This document shows, one piece after another, positions 21,408-31,782 of a stretch of 64,000 nt of DNA (position 1 is the first letter of the stretch; every line of letters begins with the position of its first letter). The notes under the pieces are model-generated. The model ran no database searches. It was not told the origin of the DNA and saw only the letters and a program-made list of their open reading frames with translations. The DNA is from Plotosus lineatus. Lineage: Eukaryota > Chordata > Actinopteri > Siluriformes > Plotosidae. A program made the translations under genes and the position numbers. The stretch covers positions 44,973,564 to 45,037,563 of the forward strand of contig CM045734.1 of the NCBI GenBank assembly GCA_024760905.1. The letters run 5' to 3'.

Positions 21408-21755
21408 TTCATTCATTCATTCTCTGAAACCGCTGAATCCTAATTAGGGAAATGGAGAGGATGGTGCCCATCCCAGCCGACCCCCCGGGCGAGGGCAGCA
21501 TACACCCTGGACAGCTCGACATGCCATCACAGTGTAAAAACACACTGACTGCTATGCAGCTACTCTTGACGAAAGTCAGCAATGGTTCTTTTACATGAAC
21601 CTCACACCACAGACAGTGAGAGACATGGCCCGCCTTTGATAACCCAGTTAGCTGCACTGGGGGGACAGTGACAACCCGATGAGAGCTTGAACCCCTAACC
21701 TAAGGATCAGTATCAGTGATCCAGAGATTTTACGACCAGGCCACCACTGTCCACA
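21408..21755 (-). mobile_element. SINE A, full length
   Basis: It starts with the reverse of the tail (CATTCATTCATTCTCTGAAA), continues through CCTAATTAGG, GCAATGGTTCTTTTACATGA and GACAGTGAGAGACATGGCC, and ends at the head ACCAGGCCACCACTGTCC. Confidence 0.9.
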
Positions 21756-21819
21756 ATGTTAATTTGTTTCTGACTTTTCCATGAATTAGCAAATTAAATT
21801 GTTATGATTATTTTCAGGG

Positions 21820-22495
21820 CTTTGGGGTAAAGGGCACTGGATCGCTGATCCTAAGGTTGGGGGTTCGAGTCCCACTCTCCACAAGGTTGTCACTGTCCCC
21901 CCCCCCCAGTGCAGCTAACTGGGTTATCAAAGGCCGGCCATGTCTCTCACTGTCTATGGAGAGGTAAAGGTAAAGTCTCTTGGGTTTTCACATCTGAGCC
22001 TAGTGGCTCATCAGGCCGGTGCTCATCCCCGGTTTCTGTAGCGTGACGCGACCAGGAGTTCAACTCCTCCTGGATGGGACGCTAGTCCATCGCAGGTTAC
22101 CTTCCCAGTATATTTTACTGGTACCCATTTATACTGCTGGGTGAACAGATGCACATTTGTGGTTGAGACCTTACCCAGGGGTCTTAGCACAGTGGGGGTC
22201 TCAGTGGGATTCAAACTCACAACCTCCTGATCATGAGCGCAGCACCCTAACAACTACACCACTGGCCCCACCCCATGCCATGTCAAAGGTGAGAGGTTCA
22301 TGTAAAAGAACCATTGCTGACTTTCGTAAAGAGTAGCTGCAAAGCCGTCAGCGTGTTTCTGTCCCTTGTGAAAGGGTTGTGTCAGGAAAGGCATCCGACA
22401 TAAAAACCTCTGCCAAATCAAACATGCGAATCAGATGATTCATTGTGGCGACGCTTGAGAAAAAGGGAAAAAGCCAAAAGGAAAAGAAGAAGAAG
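21820..22495 (+). mobile_element. SINE A-V split by SINE D
   Basis: The head GGCACTGGATCGCTGATCC and GGGGGTTCGAGTCCCACTCT run to about 21967. The body resumes near 22285 with GTGAGAGGTTCATGTAAAAG and ends in the V tail GAATCAGATGATTCATTGTG followed by a GAA run. The gap is occupied by a reversed D SINE. Confidence 0.88.
21975..22275 (-). mobile_element. SINE D inserted in SINE A-V
   Basis: It reads, in reverse, from the 3' end (TTGGGTTTTCACATCTGAGC) through CTCCTGGATGGGACGCTAGT and CATGAGCGCAGCACCCTAAC to the head CACTGGCCCC. It is nearly full length. Confidence 0.9.
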
Positions 22496-23252
22496 AAGAT
22501 TCTCCTTAAAGAGGTTCCAGCAGCCGACCTTCACCCATGCAATCTCTTTGTTATTACTTTTTCAGCTCAGAGAAACCCTGCAAATAAATACATTGAGAGT
22601 CGCTTCATAAGAATTTTTCACCAGTGAGGTATTTATAACGTATTGCAAGGTCTTTTAAAAAGTGTGGGTTGTATCCTTAAGGCAGCTTTTTTTTTTTAAT
22701 GCTGTGATAAATTCCGATTTAAACATTGAAAATCAAAATGAAATATGAGCTATCAGAGAGTGGGAGTTGATGATTCTGGATTTGATCCTTAAAGAAGCTG
22801 TAGAGGCTCAACACTCATCACTCAATGACAAGGTTCAAGCATGTGTCCTCAAGGACCCCCGCTTCACCAGCCAACACACCATTCCACAAGCCCTTATCAT
22901 GAAAGCATACTCTGAGGCTTAAGTCAGCCTCCTTGACCGGCTCATTCTCTTTGAACTTAAGATAAGATGACCTCCACATGGTTACCATGTGCCTCTCTAT
23001 CTCCGTTGTTCTTACTGTCTGTCTCGTTTGTTGGGTTTTTTTTTTTACTGTGCTTGGATGAAGAACAGGAAAGACAGGCGAGCACATAAGAAACATCAGA
23101 ACTTAATCTTAAGGCAATTTGGATGATACATGAGAAGGTGTCATGTTTGACGTCCATTGGTGGTGAATCTTTGGGAAAACACAGTCTTGGGATTAAAATA
23201 CTGTGTATATAGAATGTGATTTTAGCTAGAATATAGAAAAATTATTATTAGT
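22496..23252. other. Unique sequence, no gene seen
   Basis: Non-repetitive; T runs near 22688 and 23036 only. Confidence 0.5.
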
Positions 23253-23430
23253 GTGAGACGGTCGCGCTGTGGAGAGCACATTCGCCTCACAGTAAGAAGG
23301 TCCTGGGTTCATTTCCTGGTCTTGGGCATTTCTGTATGGAATTTGAAGGTTCTCCCCACGTTTATGTTGGTTTCCTTCAAGTACTCTGGTTCCCCCCATG
23401 GTCTAAAAACATGCACAGTAGGGCAACTGT
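23253..23430 (+). mobile_element. SINE B, 5' half
   Basis: GAGAGCACATTCGCCTCACA, AAGAAGGTCCTGGGTTCA and AAAACATGCACAGTAGGGC are recognisable. The tail is missing. Confidence 0.8.
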
Positions 23431-23727
23431 AACCATGAAAATTCTTGGAATTATATTTCAGCTTTTTCAATTGCCATGAATAAATCTAATTCCGTCACCA
23501 TTCACATAAGATTTTAAAATGTATTTGCATTATTTTATACATTGTAATGCTGAAACATGTTTGACTATTTGGGTGATTTTACAAATGAACAGGTGTTAGA
23601 TGTTCCTATGGCCATTGACCACAAAGTAGACTGAATGACATTATAATATTAGGAAAATACTTATTGTTATAATAATTGTTGTCATCAAATGCATACAGTA
23701 GACTGTACATGGATACAGTGCATTCGT

Positions 23728-24072
23728 TCATTCTTTTGCCAACCGACTTTATCCTACTATGGTCTCAGAGAGGCTGGAGCCTATCTCTGCCAACTCTGGG
23801 AAAAGGAAGGGTACAGCCTGAACTGTGCTAAGTCTACCAATGAGCCAACACACAACCATTCACACTTAAATCTAGTGGAAATTTAAAACAGCCAATTAGC
23901 CGAATGTCTTTGGACTGTGGGGTAAAAACCAGAGTACCTGGAGGAAACCCAGACGAGCACAGGGGGAACATGCAAATTCCCTACATATTCACCCTCACTT
24001 AGCCTGGGACCCAAACCCAGTACCTTCTTGCAGAGAGGTGGGCTTGCTAACCAGAAGGCCACTGCCCCCCCC
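23728..24072 (-). mobile_element. SINE B, full length
   Basis: From the reversed tail (CTTTTGCCAACCGACTTTAT) through AGCCAATTAGC, GAACATGCAAATTCCCTACA and AGTACCTTCTTGCAGAGAGG to the head AGGCCACTGCCCC. Confidence 0.82.
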
Positions 24073-24845
24073 ATACAATGCAAATCAATGGTAATATGCA
24101 ACACTGTAAAATCATATGTTTAGATGATTCTTCAATATCTACTCCTATATGAATCTTAAAAATACAATTTCATGATTTCATTGGAGAGATGAGTCAATAA
24201 ATATTAGTGACATACAGAAAAACATAATCAACTTCAATAAAAAAAAGTCTTAATTAGTCCAGCCTCTGCTGAATGAATCTCGGGCATGTGCTCTCTGCAG
24301 CAGTTGCTGTTGGGATTATGATATAATCCTCATGGGAAGGACAGTTAACAGACTTCTTTCTGAAACTTAAGCAAGGCCGGAACAGGCACTGGGGCTGCTT
24401 TTCCCATCAGCGCTGAGAGAAAGGGGAGATGTTGGAGTGCCTTTCTCACCAGGCCATGGCCATGATTTACCACCAAATTGCCCTGTACCTGACAGCAGCA
24501 GCTGGCCAGGAGGCCTCGCCTCAGGCTCATGTCATCTACAAGATTCCTCTGCACTCAGCATTTCTGTCAACACTCAACATGACAGGCTAATTTTACCAGG
24601 AGCTGAGATACTTGTGCACATCAACCCATATCTGAACACTACCGCTATTAACATTGAGTGCTAAAAATGCTACCACAAGAATGCTAATTTACCATGAGAT
24701 AATATTGATCTTCAAAGAAACCAGTGCTTAAAGAATACTCTCAAGTAACAACACCAGATGGATAAATATATTAATCCAAGCAGTTTTAGCAGGAGGTTAT
24801 TAAGGTACTACTGCATGCAAGTGTAAAACAAAACAAAAGAAATGT
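24073..24845. other. Unique sequence, no gene seen
   Basis: No recognisable repeat or exon. The opposite-strand frames at 24345-24664 have no family signature. Confidence 0.5.
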
Positions 24846-25279
24846 AGGGATCCCTCGCTACTTTGCGCTTCAATTCATGTGGCTTCAGTACATCGCGATT
24901 TTTTTTAAAAATATTCATCGAATTAAAAAATATGGAAATTACAGAAGAATAGGAGAAAAGGATAAGGAAAATGCTGCAAAACAAGGCCAATTATTGCAAA
25001 AAAAAAAAACCTATAAACCAATACAAAACAAAAAACAACCCAAAATCTCCAATCAAAACAAGTTACATTGTTGTGAGGTGTGCATGTGAGTCCATGCACG
25101 CGCATCTGTGTGAGTGCTGTATGTGTGTGTACAGTGGTACCTCACTTTACGAAATTAATCCTTTCCAGAGCCGTTTTCGTAACCTGCACTTTTCGTAAAT
25201 TGAACCGCATTTTACATGTAAAATGCGTGATTCGTTCCAAGGCTCCCAATACTACCCCATAAACCCTTTAAAAATTATA

Positions 25280-25400
25280 AAAGTACACCTTTTAAGACCT
25301 TTTGCTTCAATATCGTACCGATGGTAGATGGGTTTGGCAATATTTCTTTTTGATATCACTGGAGCCCGTTTCTTTTTCTCACTTGCACCGGAAATCACAC
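25280..25400 (-). pseudogene. T2 coding remnant
   Basis: On the minus strand it reads [13 protein letters not shown] then KRNIAKPIYHRYDIEAKGLK. It is conserved with the copies at 12585 and 46180, which suggests a shared former coding segment. Tentatively the N-terminus of a pogo/Tigger-like transposase; no catalytic domain remains. Confidence 0.45.
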
Positions 25401-25401
25401 A

Positions 25402-25485
<84 letters not shown>

Positions 25486-25497
25486 CGCGCGTGTGTG
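25401..25497 (+). repeat. (TG)n microsatellite inside T2
   Basis: A TG tract with two GCGCGTG interruptions near its right end, immediately upstream of the T2 coding remnant on the minus strand. Confidence 0.97.
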
Positions 25498-26190
25498 TTG
25501 ACCATGTCTTCTTATCAGAGTTATAATCTTACAAATGTTTATGGAAGATTAAAAGCCTGAGTCAAGAAATAAAACATGAAACAACAGTAACGCTGTCTTT
25601 AACATGCAAAGCATTATGGTAGCTGGGAAGGAGCTGCGTCGTCCCTCCTAGCCAGTGGGAGGCCAACGGGGTGGGATGTTGGGAGATAGCCAATAAGAGG
25701 GAGGTGCTTCATCCATCCTAGCCAATGGGAGGCCAGCAGGGCGGGATGTTTAGACGTCATTGATGTAGAGCAGCTCGTGCATTGTTTGAATGGCGTGTTT
25801 TAATGTTTGAATGGCAGGTTTGAATTTTTAAGATAGCGCTTTCGTAATGTGAACTTGTTTCGTATCCAGAGACAAAAATTTTAGGAAAATGCATTTCATA
25901 ACCTGCATTTTTCGTTTGGTGAGACTTTCGTAAAGTGAGGTACCACTGTATTTATATTTTATTGATGGATTGATTTACATCTTATGTATTATTTTTTAAT
26001 GTTTAATTGTTATTATAAGAATTTCTAGCATTGAATATGTATTTATTGATATTATATACATATACTGTATACATAGAGAATTTTCTGAGTAGATCCTTCC
26101 GTAAGAGAGTGCTCAATACTTTTTGATAGAGCAAATAACAACAATAAAAATAAAAGGACAGGACAAAGACTTTCTATTGAAACTCCATTT

Positions 26191-26245
26191 ATCACTACAG
26201 ATCTGTTTCGAGGGGTGGTGAAACCATCCTCTCTCTTCAGGTGAT
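26191..26245 (-). ncRNA. Hammerhead ribozyme, type I
   Basis: On the minus strand the order is helix I strand AUCAC, core CUGAAGA (fits CUGANGA), helix II with a UUUCA loop (GAG/CUC, GG/CC and UGG/CCA pairs with one A-C mismatch and a bulged A), core GAAA, helix III ACAGAUCUGU, then the cleavage nucleotide A (a GUA triplet) and GUGAU, which pairs with AUCAC. All invariant core positions of the hammerhead are present. Helix III is self-complementary, so a dimeric form is likely, as reported for Penelope-like elements. Confidence 0.85.
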
Positions 26246-26290
26246 TATAGAAGAATCTTTATATATATCTTTTATAAGAATTCTTCTATA

Positions 26291-26345
26291 ATCACCTGAA
26301 GAGAGAGGATGGTTTCACCACCCCTCGAAACAGATCTGTAGTGAT
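26291..26345 (+). ncRNA. Hammerhead ribozyme, type I
   Basis: Same 55-nt arrangement as the copy at 26191 but on the plus strand: AUCAC at 26291, CUGAAGA at 26296, GAAA at 26327, the palindrome ACAGAUCUGU ending at 26339, predicted cleavage after A26340, and GUGAU at 26341-26345. The core is identical to the facing copy. Confidence 0.85.
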
Positions 26346-26452
26346 AAATGGAGTTTCAATAGAAAGTCTTTGTCCTGTCCTTTTATTTTTGTTTATTTGC
26401 TCTACCAAAAAGTATTGAGCACTCTCCTACAGAAGGATCTACTCAGAAAATC

Positions 26453-26642
<190 letters not shown>

Positions 26643-26890
26643 AGACATACATTCACATACGTATACACATACATACACATACATATGTATATATATAATA
26701 TATAGTTACAGATTGATACAATCATATAATTAGTGTACTTAAGGGGGTGTGTTGCATAATAATGATTTTTTTTCCTGTGTATACATATACGTATGCATCA
26801 GTTGGAGGGGTTGGGGATCCTTTTTTGCGGATTTCGATGGTCATGTAGGGATCTCGGTCCCAATTAACCACGGAAAGTGAGGGATCCCTG

Positions 26891-27103
26891 TACAGCAAAA
26901 CCAAACATATAACAACAAATTCAGAGACTCAGCAATGAAATCAAAATGATGACCACAAAAATTAAAAACAGCAAATTTGGAAATAACGCAACAGCAAAAT
27001 CAAAAACAACAGCAAATTTTCACAAGACTGCCAGAGTAAAAACTGTTTTGTTCCTTGTAAAAGTTCTGCACCATTTCCAATCAGCAAGAAGCGTGTGATA
27101 ATA
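26891..27103. other. A-rich unique sequence
   Basis: No feature seen. Confidence 0.5.
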
Positions 27104-27925
27104 TAGTGCCCAGCCAAAAAAAAAAAAAAAAACCTCACACACGTGACTATGTTGCTGATCCACCTTTAATCTTGCTTACCACACATTATACATCTGCCAT
27201 TCTTTGAAAAATCTTAAGCAACAAGGCATTAATTTGCATTTGCATCCAGTGTGGGTTTAATTACTCACTGATGTCTTGAATTGAGGAAAAAAATTGAACT
27301 ACTCCATAAAGTTTTCACCAGCACATCCCAAAAAATGGAGGCTGTGGTGGCCCGTAGTAAGGTGCTAGATTACTGATCCCTAGTTTGGGGGTTCAAAACC
27401 CCACTGTCAACGGTTGTCACTGTTGTCCCCACAGTGCAGGTAACGAGGTTATGAAAAGCCATCCTTGTCTCTCACTGTCTCTGGTAGATGTAAAATACAC
27501 ATGTAAAAGAACCACTGCTGACCTTCCTCAAGAGTAAACTGCATAGCCATCAGCATGTTTCTGCCCTGCAATGACCAATGAGCTGTCCAGGGTGTACTCT
27601 TCCCTCACCAAGAGTTGGCTGAGATGGGTGCCAGCCTTCCTGTGAAAAGTTAAGGTCTGGGGTTCCAATACATATGTGAAAATGACTCCTCATGCACCCT
27701 CTTTCATTATTTGTGTCCCATTTTATGTCCCTGCAATCTTGGAAAAAAAGACCATTGCAATTGGTGTGATATCTGGTCGTTCAGTACATTATGGTCATCA
27801 GATGACTTCATTTTATTGCCACATTAATGTTGCTGAGCCTCGACCCAACCAACTAGACCAACAATGCCATGGAAGGCAAAAGGCAGTTAATGAAAATATG
27901 AGTTTGTGTAACATTTTATAATCAT
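27104..27925 (-). mobile_element. Tc1-like transposon remnant split by SINE A
   Basis: The left part (27104-27331) and right part (27646-about 27925) together match a degenerate Tc1-like repeat known to me from fish: GCCCAGCCAAAAAAAA, then TTTGCATCCAGTG, AGCACATCCCAAA, TTAAGGTCTGGGG, TGTGAAAATGACTCCTCATG. On the minus strand the first part reads the C-terminal end of a transposase (HW/WM start, QRM in the middle, KIKGG near the end) with in-frame stops. Only the last part of the DDE domain would be represented, so it is dead. Confidence 0.72.
27332..27645 (+). mobile_element. SINE A inside a Tc1 remnant
   Basis: GAGGCTGTGGTGGCCCGTAG head, TGGGGGTTCAAAACCCC B box, GTAAAAGAACCACTGCTGAC body and GAGTTGGCTGAGATGGGTGC near the 3' end. 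Confidence 0.85.
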
Positions 27926-28062
27926 ACTGGTCTTTGTTACATTATTATTTCTGGTTTTCTTGTTGTTTTGTGAGAATTTTATTTGTTTGTTTGTTTGTTT
28001 TATGGTATTTTTTCATTTGTCGTCGCTTTTTTCATTTGTTTGATCCCAAATTTTTAGTTTTA

Positions 28063-28392
28063 TGGGTGGCATGATGACCTAGTGGTTAGCACATCCACCT
28101 CACAGCAAGAAGGTCCTGTGTTTGAATCCCGAACTCTGTGTTTCTGGGAAGAGTTTGCGTGCTCACGTTGTGCTTGTTTGAGGTTCCTCCAGTTTCCTTC
28201 CACAGTCCAGAGATATCCACACTTGGCTGGTAAGCTGTTTCAAATTTCTCCTTGGTGAAAGTGATTATGTGTGCGTTGGCCCTACGTTGGTCTGGAAAAC
28301 TATTCGGGGTGTACCTTGCCTTCACCTAGTGATGGATGAGATAGGCTGCATCCTCCTTATGGCTTTAGTTGAATTAAGTGGTTTAACAAATG
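28063..28392 (+). mobile_element. SINE B, full length
   Basis: GGGTGGCATGATGACCTAGT, TCACAGCAAGAAGGTCCTGT and GTTTGAATCCC (B box) are at the head; CAGTTTCCTTCCACAGTCC follows; the tail decays into AAATGAGTGAATG. Confidence 0.88.
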
Positions 28393-29447
28393 AGTGAATG
28401 TTTTTATTGTTAGTTTGTTTGGGTTTTTTGTTTGTTTTCATGTTTTTGGTTTTGTTATTGTGTTTTGGTATATCATTGCATTTAATTCATATTTCTTTTG
28501 TGCTTTGTACCAATTGGTTTAAAGTTGGCGCCATTATTGGTGAGATAAGACTGATAGGATGGAATGCTAATTTTAACAGAAAAGAAAAACTTCACAGATT
28601 ATAGTTCATCGAACTGATAAAGTGCTCAGTCTCACGTAAAGTGGTCAATGCCAAACTTGATGATTAGACTCAAGCAATTAAGGCTGAGAAAAGCTTATAA
28701 AACTAAACCACCACCCCGCATATGTTAATTAACCTATTTCTGGTCATTATATTTAAAAAAAGTGGAGGTTAAAAAAAAGAGAGTTGGAAATATCAAGGAT
28801 TTAAAGAAAGGCTAATTTCTGATCTGTAAAATACAAAGAAAACTAGCTTGAGTTTCATTCAGGCTCGCTTGAACTTAAAAATAAATGAAACACAAGGGGA
28901 CATCAATACACCAAATACACATGGCATTCTGGGAAAGTCTGAGTATTGATACATTCCTGTGGACAGTAAGCCATCAGGTGTCAGTCTCACTCTTATCTCC
29001 TCCAGCACATTATCTTATACTTACGCTGGAATGGCTTCTCTGCTTCCAAATTGTTGTAGCTTTTGTCATCTCGCGTAATATTAACTCCAGATGTTTGTTT
29101 AATCTTTGGGTCCTATGGGTCGACTGGGTGTGTGTGTGGGGAGGGGTGAGAAGAGAAAATTGGGGAAATGAAGTGTAAAAAATAACTTTTCAAGACATAT
29201 TGACCTTCTTCACCTTAGAGGCTAGCTGTGGGAATGCGAAGGGTGCTTTATTGCACCCTCGGCGGTTTTGTAGATCTGGTTGACAGTTTGTGTCTCCAAG
29301 ACCTTAACCTCTGCAGTCTGGGGGATTCCTTATCAAAATCATTTCCAAATCAATTTCACAGTATTGTATTTGAAAAATGGATACAAAAACAGGATAAAAC
29401 AAAAAATGAAGATAAGTAAACGTAGCCAGCTCAGAGAGACAGCTAAC

Positions 29448-29478
<31 letters not shown>

Positions 29479-29605
29479 CAAATTTGGACTCACCCACTGT
29501 GATGACCTTATTATTTACAGGACTGTTTAAGGACATCTTGATAAACTTAATGTATGTTCACCAACAACCCATGCAATGTATCATTAAATAATACCCAATA
29601 ACCAT
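28393..29605. other. Unique sequence with a short TG tract
   Basis: T/G-rich sequence at 28390-28460, then unique sequence. (TG)n of about 12 units lies at 29449-29473. No exon recognised. Confidence 0.5.
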
Positions 29606-29860
29606 TGGCGGCAGCCATAGCCTAATGGCTAGAGATGCAGCTTTGAGACTGAAAAGTCACTGGTTCAATTCCCGAACCAGCAGGGGAAAAATGTGTGGTG
29701 ATGGAGGAGTGAGCTGACCTTCCCATCCACCATATTCATAGCTGAAGTGCCCTTGAGCAAGGTACCTAAACTGCACTGTATGTGCACTCATTTTGAATGT
29801 GTTAATGCAGAGGCAATAATTTCTCTTGTGATTAATACAGTATATCAAAAACAAAAAAAA
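29606..29860 (+). mobile_element. SINE C, near full length
   Basis: GGCGGCAGCCATAGCCTAAT head with A box, GGTTCAATTCCCGAACC B box, GAAGTGCCCTTGAGCAAGGT body, and the 3' end ATTAATACAGTATATCAAAA with an A run. Confidence 0.88.
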
Positions 29861-29929
29861 AAACTACATTGTAGTTCTTTGTAGATGAACTTAAATTAAA
29901 CCCGAAAATAGAGGAAACCCACACAAGTA

Positions 29930-30140
29930 CAGTGGTACCTCACCTTATAAAGACCCAACAAATAAAAAATCCAAGTTACGAAATGCATTTACCTAAAATT
30001 TCCGTCTCTGGATATGAAAAAAAATTCACGTTACGAAATGCGACATCTCAAAAATTCAAACAATGCGCGCACGGCTTTTGTTTTGAAATTGGATCCCAAT
30101 GGCTATCTCCCAGAGTCAGGTTCAACCGAAGGCTGACAAC
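29930..30140. mobile_element. T2 transposon, one end only
   Basis: Starts CAGTGGTACCTCACCTTATA after TA and follows the T2 subterminal sequence (GAAATGCATTTACCTAAAAT, TTCACGTTACGAAATGCG) to about 30110. The rest is missing; the T3 copy begins about 10 bp later. Confidence 0.8.
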
Positions 30141-30409
30141 ATACAGTACATAGAGACGCTCCCTGTCTTACGTTTTTAATTGGTTCCGGACGGCATCCAT
30201 AAATACCATTACTGTATCTCATAAAACACCCCTCAATCAATTCTTATAAACATAACATTGTAAAATAATCAAATATATCAAATAATATCAACATTAATTT
30301 CAAATAAATTAAATTCAAGTGAAATCATTTAAAATTGATAAATTTTAATCAAATTCACTCATCAAATATCAAATACAGTATCAAATATAACCTTTAACAT
30401 TCTCTATGA

Positions 30410-30864
30410 TGCGATCTTTCTGCTTGTAAATGGTTCCGATGGCCGACGGATGGTCACATGACATGAAGCTGAGCTGAATCACATTACATGAAGCTGAGCC
30501 GACTCACTTTACATGAAGCTTAAAACAGCCAATTAACGCTTACAATATGTGAGGCGCTCAATATCGAAAGTAGTGCACTTGCTGAAAGTAGTTCACTTGC
30601 TTGAAACAAAGCACGGGTTATGCGGACTTCCGGCTTTCAAGTGAGCAAGGGCTTCGTTGAACTCGTTTAGTACTCAGCCTGCACTGATGTGAATCACCAG
30701 CAGAGCAGAGAGTTCTCTCTTTCCTGGATTCAGGTTTTCATATTTTACAACTCTCTTTGCTTAACTGAGTATGCATGGTAGATTGTGCCGATCCAAGCAG
30801 TTAATTCACCTCTGTGTATGAGACTTGCACCCATGCTAGTAGGCTTACGCTTCTGACCAACCAT
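30410..30864 (-). pseudogene. Tigger transposase N-terminal remnant, interrupted
   Basis: On the minus strand the ATG at 30864 opens MVGQKRK, then diverges. About 380 bp later the recognition-helix text (IGTIYKQKDRII) reappears at 30410-30455. The intervening block contains three imperfect copies of TACATGAAGCT and is not seen in the other T3 copy. Confidence 0.75.
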
Positions 30865-30972
30865 ATTTGCTTAGGGTTACAAAAGTCCGCAAAACAGTGT
30901 AAACACAAAGATCAGAGAGACGACGACTTAACACAAGAGTAACACGCAATATAACTGATATACTGTATGTGC

Positions 30973-30978
<6 letters not shown>

Positions 30979-31017
<39 letters not shown>
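30979..31017 (+). repeat. (TA)n microsatellite inside T3
   Basis: About 19 TA units. Confidence 0.97.
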
Positions 31018-31029
<12 letters not shown>

Positions 31030-31222
31030 AAAAACTGAACTGGGAAGAAGGAGGGGCACGTTCAGTCTGTCTTTGTAAACAATAGACGCAGAATCATTAC
31101 GTCATTGCGTCATTACGTCAGCGTACTACGTAGGTATGTCTAAACTCAAAATTTGACTCAAAAAAAAAACTAAAAGTGAAAAAAACGTAAAACGGATGAA
31201 CATCAGTCGGGGAGCATCTGTA

Positions 31223-31774
31223 CTTACAAAGTCTGTCTCACACAGACCCCCATATTTAAATTATAAACATGCATTTGTTAATCAGAGTGTACAGTTAGTG
31301 TCACCAGTTCATAACTGTAAGGTCTCTGCTTCGATACTGAGCTCAGGTTACTGTCAAGTTATATATGTTTCCATTATGTTTCCTCTGAGTTTCCTCTTAC
31401 TTCCAAAACCAAAATAGTAGGTGAAAACTTTTTCCTCTAGGCATGAATGTAAGTTATGGAGTTACTTGATGAATCTGTTTGTACATCTTTGGATTTTACG
31501 GTCACAAATGCAATAAAATTGCTATTAGTCTGTTAAACAATTGAATCTGTCGCCTTCATCACTGAACATTTAAAGCAATTTTATTATAGACTTGTGTACA
31601 ATCTGCGTATAGACTTGTGAATAATCTGCATTTTCCCCTGATTTTTAACAGGTGTTTAAAGGAAAAGAATAGAAGCAAAACAGTTTTATACTTAGAAAAC
31701 ACAATGATAATGGTTATCCAGTTTTATTTGAAATTCACTGACTTATAGTGGAGAAAATTTGAAAAGGAAAAAGC
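31223..31774. other. Unique sequence, no gene seen
   Basis: No recognisable feature. Confidence 0.5.
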
Positions 31775-31782
31775 ATCTAATC

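Larger units (their letters stand above)
25132..25948 (-). mobile_element. T2 transposon copy 2, inside T1
   Basis: Ends CAGTGGTACCTCACTTTACG and CGTAAAGTGAGGTACCACTG are near-perfect inverted repeats with TA on both sides. Two 70-bp CCAAT/GC-box units lie at 25633-25770 and a TG tract at 25401-25497. The coding remnant is on the minus strand. Confidence 0.93.
26078..26452. mobile_element. Inverted pair of Penelope-like ribozyme units (palindrome)
   Basis: Two arms of about 175-180 bp are near-perfect reverse complements: 26078-26256 and 26279-26452, with a spacer of about 22 bp rich in TA. The outer ends read TTTTCTGAGTAGATCC and GGATCTACTCAGAAAA. Each arm contains a complete 55-nt hammerhead motif. 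A third, single arm is at 63495-63676. No protein-coding part is present. The ribozyme suggests terminal (pLTR) pieces of a Penelope-like element or a short ribozyme-bearing retroelement derived from one. Confidence 0.8.
30150..31220 (-). mobile_element. T3 Tigger element copy 2
   Basis: The ends GAGACGCTCCCTGTCTTACG and GGGGAGCATCTG match the T3 ends of the copy at 18858, in the opposite orientation. TA follows the right end. A TA tract occupies 30979-31017. A foreign stretch (about 30456-30835) separates two pieces of the transposase remnant. Confidence 0.85.
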
